Shown: positions 27,001-34,529 of the stretch, piece by piece
How positions within the stretch are numbered: the first letter of the stretch is position 1
Layout of the letters: every line of letters begins with the position of its first letter
Origin: Alcanivorax sediminis
GTDB taxonomy: Bacteria; Pseudomonadota; Gammaproteobacteria; Pseudomonadales; Alcanivoracaceae
Direction of reading: 5' to 3'
Length of the DNA stretch: 64,000 bases
NCBI RefSeq assembly: GCF_009601165.1
Contig: NZ_WIRE01000001.1
Coordinates: 1,736,001 to 1,800,000 of the forward strand
The notes under the pieces: model-generated
What the model was told of the DNA's origin: nothing
What the model saw: only the letters and a program-made list of their open reading frames with translations
The model's database searches: none
Translations under genes and position numbers: made by a program

Positions 27001-27454
27001 TGCCTGGGGGCTGCTGTTGCCCAGCGAGGGCCGTGGCATTACCTGTCTGGATCATGATCGCGATGGTGATGTTGATGTGGCTTTGCTGGATCATTCCAGG
27101 GGGCTGCAGTTCTACAGTAACCAGATTGGAAATGGCGCCGGCAAGCGCTTCTTGTCTGTTCGTCTTGTTGGCCAGTCGCCGAATACGGAAGCGCTGGGCG
27201 CCAGGGTGCAGGTAATGGGGGATGTGGGGGGGACCTTCGGCCTGCAAACCCAGACCCGCTTTGCCATGGCCAACACCAACTTCAATGGCCAGAACCCGCC
27301 GGATTTGCATTTCGGTATGGGGGAGGCCGACACCGCAGACCTCACCGTCACCTGGCCTGATGGCGTGCTCTGGCAATGCGGCGGTGTTGATACCAACCGT
27401 TTCATGATCATTGACCAGCGCAGCCTGCCGGCCAACTGTTCGGCGGTTCCCTGA
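24056..27454 (+). CDS. Lipoprotein fusing di-heme peroxidase, FG-GAP repeats and ASPIC/UnbV domain
   Basis: About 1132 residues. The N-terminus is a lipoprotein signal with lipobox VLGGC and a Gly/Ser then Pro/Asp-rich linker. Residues about 75-530 form a MauG/bacterial cytochrome c peroxidase module with two heme c sites, CASCH at 114-118 and CAACH near 348-352. After a PDPDPDPQEPP linker comes a propeller-like region with at least six calcium loops (DLNGDY, DANHDGYPE, DINADGELD, DYDNDGDLD, DFNNDGFLD, DHDRDGDVD), then an ASPIC/UnbV domain with the VTWPDG block. This layout joins a peroxidase or redox enzyme to a CRTAC1-like surface domain. The start is uncertain: TTG 24041, ATG 24056 or ATG 24068. 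It is monocistronic. Confidence 0.88.
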   Translation: MIPGMSLARFSVVLFAAVVVFVLGGCGGGGGSSGGGPASSAALPTDPTDPTDPVEPEPGLDDWLRSVIAEKGLTGDPAASRQQSQAVPDSDPRIKLGQLLFFSHSLSGDLTSSCASCHMPDFGGSDALSLGIGVSPVDASQAGPARQLDSSKDLDPAADDKPNMHRNSQTVFNASLYDRSLSYDGRVFVLDAEVKSGGKGQSIRTPETGNLSDGSGADGLLEVFSKFPLTNHNEMRAYLFSALSEQQYRERLVARLRGEVDTNFLSPEGSENWLALFRQAFDQPQASAQDVITVVNVQRALAAYMSSMIFVESPWKRYVQGNDAALTATAKEGARLFFASKDEGGLGCAACHSGDFFTNEKFYNVGFPQIGRGFMRAEKDDIGRWNSTRLEADKYAFRVPSLLNVQVTMPYGHAGTFDQLSQVIRYHANPRQALSSYDFSLQQLAQFQGKEGYDYAQGHSLMVQSASSFELAEPLLPGRDLTVQEVNALSVFLRTLTDDCVKDYQCRNRWRPAAADDPDGNLLVVGVNPAADPTVPVEPDPDPDPQEPPAEPGDYPKTVALGFTAPARTTFAELADCSAEPSLLSVNSGLPVFLPRHLYSFGLYDLLGRPLHPHGFYPETWDLDSVFSIEPTMIAGGVSAAYLDDDCWLDLAYAGGDQSSMVFYRNRGGQMGFDAMSLLTDDPGGKFTGSGFIDLNGDYRREMLLGNLQQKRLPIYSSNDEGSYYPVGSLSMSRSTFGMSFADANHDGYPEMFLAHWFSGNVLTAPVFWENNGGAQLEHNDVAAGLSNNDLSQSWNFSPQFADINADGELDLLLGADFGTSVVMEGLGNGTFANITDRSIITDENGMGSTLGDYDNDGDLDWFVTSIYDPNGEAEANWGVTGNRLYRNNSTAGELILENVTDAAGIADGNWGWGVCFADFNNDGFLDVFHVNGFGAIPAEASRSEAGDTMIAMYKKFTQEYFDSLPRLFINQGDGTFVDQAVAWGLLLPSEGRGITCLDHDRDGDVDVALLDHSRGLQFYSNQIGNGAGKRFLSVRLVGQSPNTEALGARVQVMGDVGGTFGLQTQTRFAMANTNFNGQNPPDLHFGMGEADTADLTVTWPDGVLWQCGGVDTNRFMIIDQRSLPANCSAVP

Positions 27455-27461
27455 TCAACCC

Positions 27462-27606
27462 GTAGGAGCTGCCTGCAAGCGAAGAATCGCCTGCAGGCAG
27501 GCTCTCAAGGTAATAATAGTTTCGAGCAGCGAGTTTCGAAAAGCCATAAACCTTTAATGTATCCAGGTTTACCCTTTCGCAACTCGAAACTCATCACTCG
27601 CTCCTG
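27462..27606. repeat. Composite intergenic repeat, copy B (REP plus TTTCGAG element)
   Basis: GTAGGAGCTGCCTGCAAGCG with its partner CGCCTGCAGGCAGGCTC forms the REP part. Then TTTCGAGCAGCGAGTTTCGA and CTTTCGCAACTCGAAACTCA form the imperfect palindrome also seen at 8743 and 46211. It fills the spacer between two convergent genes and may act as a transcription boundary. Confidence 0.75.
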
Positions 27607-27609
27607 CAT

Positions 27610-30600
27610 TCAATCCAGCACCATGATCGCCTGCCCGGCATTGATTTGCTGGCCCTCCTGCCGTGCAATGGCGACCACCTTGCCGGATTCCGGAGCGTAG
27701 ATTTCGATTTCCATTTTCATGGATTCGAGCACAGCCACCACATCGCCCTGTTGCACTCTGTCGCCCTCGGCCACATTCAATTTCCAGATGCTGCCTGCCA
27801 CTGGCGACTCCACCGGGGTGCCATCCACTTCTTCGGCACCGTTGTTGGCGTCCAGGTCCTGTTCCGACTGAAAATTGATCTGGCCGCTTTCCACCCACCG
27901 TTGCAGCTCTTCGTCGAAGGCTCGATTGCGGGCGCTGGTGAAGGCGCTGATGTCTTCTTGATTGTCGTCCAGAAACTGTTGGTATGCGCTCAGGCTGAAG
28001 GTGGTCTCTTCCACTTTCACCGGGTATTCGCCTTTAGGGAAATCCCTGCGTATCTGGTTGAGCTCTTCGTGGCTCACCTCGTAGAAACGAATCTGGTCGA
28101 AAAAGCGCAGTAACCAGGGTTGATCAAATGCGTCGGTTTTTCGATAGCGGTTCCACATCTGCAGGGTGCGCCCCACAAACTGGTACCCGCCGGGCCCCTC
28201 CATGCCATACACGCACAGATAGGCGCCACCGATGCCCACGGAGTTCTCCGCGGTCCAGGTCCGTGCCGGATTGTATTTGGTGGTGACCAGACGATGACGG
28301 GGGTCGTAGGGCGTCGCCACCGGGGCCCCCAGATACACATCCCCCAGCCCCATCACCACGTAGCTGGCGCTGAACAGGATTGCCTTAACGTCATCAATGC
28401 TGTCGAGCCCGTTAATGCGACGAATGAATTCCAGATTGGAGGGACACCAGGGGGCGTCCTTGCGTACCGACTGCATGTATTTTTCGATGGCCTGGTGACA
28501 GGCCTCGTCATCCCAGCTCAGTGGAATGTGCACAATCCGAGAGGGCACTTCCAGATCATCTTTCTGCTGCAGTGCCCGTTCGGCGTTGGCCAGGGTTTCC
28601 AGCAGGGCGTCGCGGGACAATATCTGCGGATCAAAATGGACCTGCAGGGAGCGGATCCCCGGGGTCAGTTCGATCACGCCGTCGAGCTTTTGCTCCTCCA
28701 GCCACAGCATCAACGCATCGGCGCGGAAGCGAAGGCGCAGGTCCAGCACCAGCGGGCCGTATTCCACCAGCAGGTAGCGATCGCCGCCGGCGCGATAGAC
28801 CACGTCGACACCGACTTCATCCTCGGACAGGGTGTTGAGAATCGGAGTGGTAATGGGCGCGGGACCGACCTGTTTCACCGGCTCGCTCAAGGCGCTGACA
28901 CAGGCATCCTGTTCAGCCGCCAGGGCGTCGGCGTCTTCCAGACTGATCGCCTCGAAGCGCAGCGTATCACCGGCTTTCAGCTGACCCAGCTTCCAGCGGT
29001 CGGCCAGCACCACGGTGGCCGGGCAGACAAAACCGCCCAGAGAAGGGCCATCCGGACCCAGGATCACCGGCATGTCACCGGTAAAATCCACGGTGCCCAC
29101 AGCGTAGGCATTATCGTGAATGTTGGACGGATGCATGCCGGCTTCGCCGCCGTCACTGCGCGCCCAGTGCGGTTTGGGGCCCACCAGACGAACACCGGTA
29201 CGGCTGGAGTTGTAATGCACCTGCCAGTCCGTGGTGAAGAACATGGCCATGTCATCGTCGGTGAAAAAGTCCGGTGCGCCATGGGGGCCGTAGATCACCC
29301 GCAAGGTCCATTGCTTGCCCAGTGACGGTTTCAGGCTTTCCGGGATGGCCGGTGCTGTGTTGCTGCTAACAGTGTCTTGCGCGAAATGCAGCACATCGCC
29401 GGTACGCAGGGCGCGGCCGCCATGTCCGCCGAACTGGCCCAGGGTAAAAGTGCTGCGCGAGCCAAGATAAGGGGTGCACTGAATACCGCCGGCCAGGGTC
29501 AGATAGGCGCGGGCGCCTTCGCCGCTGACCTTGCCCAGCTTTAATACCTGTCCTGCCTGCACGGCGATACTCTGATAGCTGGCGACAGGTGCGCCATCAA
29601 GAGTGGCCTGCATGTCGGCGCCGGTGAGGGCAATGCGGGTGGCCTGATTGAATTTCAGGGTCGGGCCGTTGAGGGTGAGCTCCAGACCGGCGGCATTTTC
29701 CTCGTTACCCAGCAAACGGTTACCCAGGCGAAAGCTGAGGCTGTCGAAGGGGCCTGAGGGCGGCACGCCCACCGGCCAGTAACCGCTGCGGCCGGGGTAG
29801 TCCTGCACCGTGGTCATGGTGCCGCCAGCGAGTACGTCCAGGGTGAAGGGGGCGTAGCTGAAATCGTTCAGGTAGCGGGTGGTCATGCGACCCTCCGCAA
29901 ATACCGGGTCAGCCAGAATGGCGCGCACGTATTCCCGATTGGTTTCAATGCCTTCCAGGGTGATGGCATCGAGAGTCTGGCTCAGTGCCGCCAGGGCACT
30001 GTCGCGATCGGCTTCGTGGATGATCACCTTGGCGAGCATGGGATCGAATAGTGGCGACACCGTGAGCCCGGCTTCCACCCAGTGATCGATACGCAGCGCC
30101 TTCCCGTCGGTACCGGGGAAGTTGACTGCGGTCAAGAGTCCGGCGCTGGGCTGGAAATCCTTGTTGGGATCTTCCGCGTAGATCCGCGCTTGGATGGAAT
30201 GGCCTTTGGCGGTAAAGGGGCCGAGGGAATCCAGTGTGGGCAGATCGCCGGCGGCGAGCTTGACCATCCACTCCACCAGGTCCACACCGAAGATCTGTTC
30301 GGTGACACCATGTTCCACCTGCAGGCGGGTGTTCACTTCCAGAAAATAAAAGGCATTGGTGTCCTGATCGAGAATGAATTCCACGGTACCGGCATTGCGA
30401 TACTGCACCGCTTCCATCAGTGCTCGCGCAGTGTCCTGTAATTCGCTTCGTACCTGGTCCGGCAGATTGGGTGCGGGGGTTTCTTCCAGCACCTTCTGGT
30501 GGCGGCGCTGGGCAGAACAGTCCCGTTCTCCCAGCGTCACGGCCTTGCCCTTGCCATCACCAAACACCTGCACCTCGATATGGCGGGCGCGGGCAATGTA

Positions 30601-31200
30601 TTTTTCGATAAAGACGCCATCATTGGAAAAGTTGTTGGCGCTGAGTCGGCGTACTGAATCCCAGGCTTTATCCAGACTCTCAGCGCTTCCACAGATCTGC
30701 ATACCGATGCCGCCGCCACCGGCGGTGCTCTTCAGCATCACCGGGTAGCCAATTTTTTCGGCGGCTTTCATCGCTGCGGCCTTGTCGGTGAGCAGATCGG
30801 TGCCGGGTAACAGCGGCACGCCGGTTTTTTCGGCCAGGGCGCGTGCGGTGTGCTTGAGGCCGAAGGTATCCATTTGTTGGGGCGTGGGACCAATGAAGGC
30901 AATGCCACGGGCCTCACATCCTTTGACAAAATCCGGGTTTTCACTGAGAAAACCGTAGCCGGGATGTACCGCGTCCACGCCGTGTTCTTCCATCAGCGCA
31001 AACAGCTTTTCCTGATTCAGATAGGTATCCCGGGCGCTACCTTCGCCCAGACAAAAGGCCTCGTCAGCGCAACTCACGTGCAGGGAATCCCGGTCGGCCT
31101 CTGCAAATACCGCCACGGCCTGAACGCCCAGTGACTGAAGGGTACGGATAACACGGGTGGCAATGGCGCCGCGGTTGGCAATCAGAACCTTGTTGAACAT
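27610..31200 (-). CDS. Guanidine (urea-type) carboxylase, biotin-dependent
   Basis: A 1196-residue single-chain carboxylase. Residues 1-450 are biotin carboxylase with the ATP-grasp loop STAGGGGIGMQ and the EVNTRLQVEH block; about 460-1000 are the KipI/KipA-like AHS domains of the carboxyltransferase; the C-terminus is a biotinyl domain with ESMKMEIE carrying the biotin lysine. The family was first named urea carboxylase. Many members next to ykkC riboswitches and DUF1989 genes prefer guanidine, and both features are present here, so guanidine to carboxyguanidine is the likely reaction. A guanidine-II riboswitch lies in its leader (31238-31285). It is the last gene of the operon; no allophanate hydrolase follows. 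Confidence 0.92.
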   Translation of the reverse strand: MFNKVLIANRGAIATRVIRTLQSLGVQAVAVFAEADRDSLHVSCADEAFCLGEGSARDTYLNQEKLFALMEEHGVDAVHPGYGFLSENPDFVKGCEARGIAFIGPTPQQMDTFGLKHTARALAEKTGVPLLPGTDLLTDKAAAMKAAEKIGYPVMLKSTAGGGGIGMQICGSAESLDKAWDSVRRLSANNFSNDGVFIEKYIARARHIEVQVFGDGKGKAVTLGERDCSAQRRHQKVLEETPAPNLPDQVRSELQDTARALMEAVQYRNAGTVEFILDQDTNAFYFLEVNTRLQVEHGVTEQIFGVDLVEWMVKLAAGDLPTLDSLGPFTAKGHSIQARIYAEDPNKDFQPSAGLLTAVNFPGTDGKALRIDHWVEAGLTVSPLFDPMLAKVIIHEADRDSALAALSQTLDAITLEGIETNREYVRAILADPVFAEGRMTTRYLNDFSYAPFTLDVLAGGTMTTVQDYPGRSGYWPVGVPPSGPFDSLSFRLGNRLLGNEENAAGLELTLNGPTLKFNQATRIALTGADMQATLDGAPVASYQSIAVQAGQVLKLGKVSGEGARAYLTLAGGIQCTPYLGSRSTFTLGQFGGHGGRALRTGDVLHFAQDTVSSNTAPAIPESLKPSLGKQWTLRVIYGPHGAPDFFTDDDMAMFFTTDWQVHYNSSRTGVRLVGPKPHWARSDGGEAGMHPSNIHDNAYAVGTVDFTGDMPVILGPDGPSLGGFVCPATVVLADRWKLGQLKAGDTLRFEAISLEDADALAAEQDACVSALSEPVKQVGPAPITTPILNTLSEDEVGVDVVYRAGGDRYLLVEYGPLVLDLRLRFRADALMLWLEEQKLDGVIELTPGIRSLQVHFDPQILSRDALLETLANAERALQQKDDLEVPSRIVHIPLSWDDEACHQAIEKYMQSVRKDAPWCPSNLEFIRRINGLDSIDDVKAILFSASYVVMGLGDVYLGAPVATPYDPRHRLVTTKYNPARTWTAENSVGIGGAYLCVYGMEGPGGYQFVGRTLQMWNRYRKTDAFDQPWLLRFFDQIRFYEVSHEELNQIRRDFPKGEYPVKVEETTFSLSAYQQFLDDNQEDISAFTSARNRAFDEELQRWVESGQINFQSEQDLDANNGAEEVDGTPVESPVAGSIWKLNVAEGDRVQQGDVVAVLESMKMEIEIYAPESGKVVAIARQEGQQINAGQAIMVLD

Positions 31201-31237
31201 GGCACTCTTCTCTTGTGGTGCTGTCTCGTCGACAGAT

Positions 31238-31285
31238 GACGGGTCGTCCCGTCTTTTAAACCTTGGCCGCCGGGGTCGTCCCCGG
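31238..31285 (-). promoter_or_regulatory. Guanidine-II (mini-ykkC) riboswitch before the carboxylase gene
   Basis: On the minus strand two hairpins occur in tandem. The first (31270-31285) is CCGGGG-ACGA-CCCCGG and the second (31238-31253) is GACGGG-ACGA-CCCGTC, both 6-bp stems with the conserved ACGR tetraloop, separated by 16 bases. This is exactly the mini-ykkC pattern, in which each loop helps bind guanidinium. It lies 12 bases after the upstream DUF1989 gene and 37 bases before the carboxylase ATG. A third weak stem (CTGTC / GACAG, loop GACGA, 31221-31235) follows. It probably controls translation of the carboxylase. Confidence 0.85.
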
Positions 31286-31296
31286 GGAAATGACGA

Positions 31297-31938
31297 TCAG
31301 TTGTTCCAGATTAAAACTTCAATGGGAGTCGGGTTATAACCATTGCACGGGTTGTTCAGCTGCGGGCAGTTGGAAATCAGAATGACTGTGTCCATGCAGG
31401 CGGTGAGCTCCACGTATTTGCCTGGCGCAGAAATCCCGTCTTCAAAGGTCAGGCCACCTTCAGCGGTCACCGGCACATTCATGAAAAAGTTGATGTTGTG
31501 GGTGATGTCCTGCTTGCCAAGATGAAATTCCGGGTGCTCGTTGACGGCGAGCATCCAACTGTCTCGGCAGGCATGCATGCAACGCTTTTCAAGGTCGTAT
31601 CGCACCGTATTGCTCTCGGTGGCACAGGCGCCGCCAAGAGTGTCGTGACGCCCGCAAGTGTCAGCGACAATTTCCAGTAGCGGGTTCATGCGGTTACTCA
31701 TCAGCATGGTGCCCGCGGTGAGATAGACGTTGCCCTGCTCACGGATGGTGTCCATGGCGCTGTAACGCTCAGCGGGATCTTCTGCACTATAGAACAGGGT
31801 ATCGGCAGCCTGATTACCTTCCAGGTCCAGCAGGCGAACGGTTTCACCTTTCTTGATGGTGCGAATGAAGTAGTCTCCGGCTGCCACCACTTCACGAAAG
31901 CTGGCCTGCTCTGGTTGTCGAGAACTTTCTTTGATCAT
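31297..31938 (-). CDS. Urea/guanidine carboxylase-associated DUF1989 protein
   Basis: A 213-residue DUF1989 protein. Recognisable blocks are [34 protein letters not shown] with Cys and His residues that could bind a metal, and [20 protein letters not shown]. In guanidine-degrading bacteria two DUF1989 proteins together form carboxyguanidine deiminase, which releases ammonia and allophanate from carboxyguanidine. I start at ATG 31938, where AAGGAAAG gives a good ribosome site; the frame upstream runs into a repeat. Its partner is the next gene at 32062. Confidence 0.88.
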   Translation of the reverse strand: MIKESSRQPEQASFREVVAAGDYFIRTIKKGETVRLLDLEGNQAADTLFYSAEDPAERYSAMDTIREQGNVYLTAGTMLMSNRMNPLLEIVADTCGRHDTLGGACATESNTVRYDLEKRCMHACRDSWMLAVNEHPEFHLGKQDITHNINFFMNVPVTAEGGLTFEDGISAPGKYVELTACMDTVILISNCPQLNNPCNGYNPTPIEVLIWNN

Positions 31939-31982
31939 TTTTCTTTCCTTTGCGCCTTTCCGTGCGCCTACATGTTTTTGCT

Positions 31983-32055
31983 GTAGGAGCCTGCCTGCAG
32001 GCGAATGGCGGTTATCGCTTGCAGGCATACCCTAAAGGGCACAGAGAGCTCCTAC
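31983..32055. repeat. GTAGGAGC-type REP pair inside the guanidine operon
   Basis: GTAGGAGCCTGCCTGCAGGC on the left and GCTTGCAGGC...GAGCTCCTAC on the right are inverted about 20 bases apart. It sits between the two DUF1989 genes, where it could form a long mRNA hairpin affecting stability. Confidence 0.8.
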
Positions 32056-32061
32056 GGAATA

Positions 32062-32778
32062 TCAAAGGCCAAGGTGGTAGAGACGATTGTTCTCGAATGC
32101 GCGGCCGTTTTCCGGACGGAAGTTCTTGCAGTAGTCGTCTGCGGCTACCGGGTCGGCTTTCAGCATCTCTATCTGCACCGGCTTCATGGGGTATTCCTCT
32201 GCCGGGTTCAGCGGGTGTGGGCAGCTGTGCAGAATCACCAGGGTCTCCATCTCAAAACGCAAAGTGATGCTGGCACCGGCTTTGGCCGCTGACGGATCGA
32301 AGACCAGGTTGCCGTCATCATCTGCTGTCACCTTCGAAAACAGATTCAGGTTGGCGGCCATGTCCCGTTCAGTGAGGCCGTATTTGGCCAGCTCGGTCAG
32401 GAAGCTGTGCTCGCCGCTCAGAGTCCATTGGTTATGGCAATCCTGATAGGAGCGCACGGCATACTTCTCTTTAAGAGTTTTTTCGCTCAGGGTGCCGCAC
32501 ACGGTGTCATGCCAGCCAAAATCATCTTCCACGATGGAGGCAAACACGCGACCCATGTCGGAATACAGGCAGTTGCCTTTGGTCAACTTGAAGGTGTGCT
32601 GGCCCTTGAGCGTGTCTGGTGCGTTGTAACGCTCGAGCAGCATTTCCGGGTTGTACATCAGCACGGACAGGTTGGCGCCGCCTTCCAGATCGGTGAGGCG
32701 TAGCTGCATGCCGCGGCGTACCCGCAGCGACCAGTGGGCGCTGCCGGGCAGGGTCGTTGTGTAAAGGCTTTCGCTCAT
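32062..32778 (-). CDS. Urea/guanidine carboxylase-associated DUF1989 protein
   Basis: A 238-residue paralogue of the neighbouring DUF1989 protein. It has the same order of blocks: LRLTDLEGGANLSVLMYN, DDFGWHDTVCGTLSE with His and Cys, and AANLNLFSKVTADDDGNLVF. It is probably the second subunit of carboxyguanidine deiminase. It is preceded by the ABC transporter genes with a 26-base gap and is separated from its partner by a REP pair. Confidence 0.88.
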   Translation of the reverse strand: MSESLYTTTLPGSAHWSLRVRRGMQLRLTDLEGGANLSVLMYNPEMLLERYNAPDTLKGQHTFKLTKGNCLYSDMGRVFASIVEDDFGWHDTVCGTLSEKTLKEKYAVRSYQDCHNQWTLSGEHSFLTELAKYGLTERDMAANLNLFSKVTADDDGNLVFDPSAAKAGASITLRFEMETLVILHSCPHPLNPAEEYPMKPVQIEMLKADPVAADDYCKNFRPENGRAFENNRLYHLGL

Positions 32779-32804
32779 GGTGAAGTCCTTCGTTTTCCTG
32801 TTTT

Positions 32805-33596
32805 TTATAGCGTGTCGTTAAGAACGCGGCTGGTGCGGGTCACGTTCCGGTTGATGCTGGTAAGCGTGCCGTTTTCGCAGTCGCCCACGGGTAAGTCATA
32901 GGTCACCCGTGCGCCATAGGCGCCGGGCGCCTGGGGATCCAGCCTGGGCTTGTCGAACACCCACAGCCGGGTGCCCAGATAAAAGCCTTCGGTAATGTCA
33001 TGGGTAATCATGAATACGGTGAGTTTCTGCTCTTTCCACAGGCTCAGTACCAACTTGTGCATGTCTGCACGTATGCCGGGATCCAGTGCGCCGAACGGTT
33101 CATCCAGTAACAGAATGCGCGGCTTCTTGATCAGCGCTTGGGCCAGAGCCAGGCGTTGCTGCATACCGCCGGACAGTTCATGGGGGTATTTATCTGCAGC
33201 GTGGCCGAGCCCCACTGACTCAAGCATGTCCAGCGCGGCCTGGCGTAGTTGATTGCGTTTTTTGCCGAAGGTAATACCCAGCCAGCGGTTACTCTGCAGC
33301 TCACCACCCAGCATCACATTTTCCAGTGCGGTCAGGTGGCTCAGCACCGAGTAGCGCTGGAAGACGATGCCGCGACTTTCATCCGGCTCGGCGGGTAGGG
33401 GCAGACCATCCATCAGCAGTTCGCCACGGGAGGCTTCTTCGGTGCCGAGAAGGAGTTTCAGGAAGGTGGTCTTGCCGCACCCGGAGGCGCCGACAATGGT
33501 GACAAACTCGCCTTCCTGCACGGTAGCATTGAGCCGTTCCAGCACAACCTGGTCACCGTACTCCTTCCACAGGTTTTTCATTTCGATAATAGCCAT
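32805..33596 (-). CDS. ABC transporter ATP-binding protein (guanidine operon)
   Basis: A 263-residue ABC ATPase of the nitrate/taurine group. Walker A GASGCGKTT lies near residue 37, the signature LSGGMQQR near 143, and Walker B ILLLDEPFGALD near 163, with the H-loop in FMITHDITEG. It would energise uptake with the permease and binding protein encoded upstream. The 15-base spacing to the permease gene indicates one operon. Confidence 0.95.
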   Translation of the reverse strand: MAIIEMKNLWKEYGDQVVLERLNATVQEGEFVTIVGASGCGKTTFLKLLLGTEEASRGELLMDGLPLPAEPDESRGIVFQRYSVLSHLTALENVMLGGELQSNRWLGITFGKKRNQLRQAALDMLESVGLGHAADKYPHELSGGMQQRLALAQALIKKPRILLLDEPFGALDPGIRADMHKLVLSLWKEQKLTVFMITHDITEGFYLGTRLWVFDKPRLDPQAPGAYGARVTYDLPVGDCENGTLTSINRNVTRTSRVLNDTL

Positions 33597-33611
33597 CGTG
33601 ATGGTTCTCCC

Positions 33612-34430
33612 TTAATGACCCTGTTGGTGGAACCAGGGGTAGCGCCATTGCGAATAGCGTCTGAGGATGAGGTCGATGGCGAAAGCCAACAGGGTGATCC
33701 ACACCACGTACGGAAGAATGACATCCATGGACAGATAGCGGCGTACCAGGAAGATCCGGTAGCCCAGGCCTTCGGTGGCTGCGATGGCTTCGGCAGCAAT
33801 CAGGAACAGCCAGGCAGGCCCCAGAGACAGGCGCACGGCACTGATCAGGCGAGGCATCAATTGCGGCCATACCAGGCGAGTGATGATCTGCCAGGTGTTG
33901 GCGCCCAGCGTCTGCAACTTGATGATTTGCTCGGTGGGGATTTCCATGGCTCGTTGTTGCAGATCACGAATCATGAAAGGCGTAATGCCGATGATGATCA
34001 GCATGACCTTGGCCAGCTCCCCCAGCCCGAAGATGATGAACAGCACCGGCAGGATTGCCATGGGTGGCACCAGTGAGAGCCCGGTCACCAGTGGCGAGAA
34101 AGTCGAGCGAATCAGTGGAATGGTGCCGTTACCGATTCCCACGATGACCGCGATCAGGGCACTGATGGCGACCCCGATGCCAAGCCGTTGCAGGCTGGCG
34201 AGCGTGTCTGCCCACAGCAGGTATTCACCGCTGCGCTTGCTGGGCTCGAACGCCATGCGATCGATCGCCTGAACAAAGCTGTCCAGTGCGGGCAGAAGCT
34301 TGTCGTTGGGGTTCTCTGCCAATCGCGCATCCGATGCCACCATGTAGGCGACGATTAGCAGCAGGAAAGGCAGCAGTCCCAACGCCCAGCTCATGGCATT
34401 GCCGGGGCGGCGATTGATCAGTTTTTTCAT
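33612..34430 (-). CDS. ABC transporter permease (guanidine operon)
   Basis: A 272-residue permease with six or so membrane helices. The EAA-like loop is visible as LQTLGANTWQIITRLVWPQLMP, which contacts the ATPase. It resembles nitrate/taurine-type permeases (SsuC/TauC). The ATG at 34430 is preferred to the upstream frame opening at 34511 because GGGAA precedes it and the upstream part overlaps a GACGC-type repeat. Confidence 0.93.
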   Translation of the reverse strand: MKKLINRRPGNAMSWALGLLPFLLLIVAYMVASDARLAENPNDKLLPALDSFVQAIDRMAFEPSKRSGEYLLWADTLASLQRLGIGVAISALIAVIVGIGNGTIPLIRSTFSPLVTGLSLVPPMAILPVLFIIFGLGELAKVMLIIIGITPFMIRDLQQRAMEIPTEQIIKLQTLGANTWQIITRLVWPQLMPRLISAVRLSLGPAWLFLIAAEAIAATEGLGYRIFLVRRYLSMDVILPYVVWITLLAFAIDLILRRYSQWRYPWFHQQGH

Positions 34431-34465
34431 GGCAATTCCCGGTAGATAAATCGCAGGAGGCCGGC

Positions 34466-34525
34466 TGCCTGACGCCGGCTGAAAGAGCCGCCAGCGTCTG
34501 GCGTCGGACATTGGGCATCAGGCGT
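34466..34525. repeat. GACGC-type intergenic repeat inside the guanidine operon
   Basis: Runs such as CTGACGCCGGC, GTCTGGCGTCGGAC and GGGCATCAGGCGT form imperfect inverted copies of the GACGC core. It lies in the 99-base spacer between the binding-protein and permease genes and may lower expression of the downstream genes relative to the binding protein. Confidence 0.6.
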
Positions 34526-34529
34526 TTAT

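Noticed and set aside
28120..29325. 401-codon plus-strand frame over the carboxylase gene
   Set aside because: Shadow of the carboxylase reading frame, with no domain, signal or plausible start site.
27610..31200. Plain urea carboxylase acting in urea use
   Set aside because: Possible by sequence family, but two guanidine riboswitches and the DUF1989 pair point to guanidine; I keep urea only as a side substrate.
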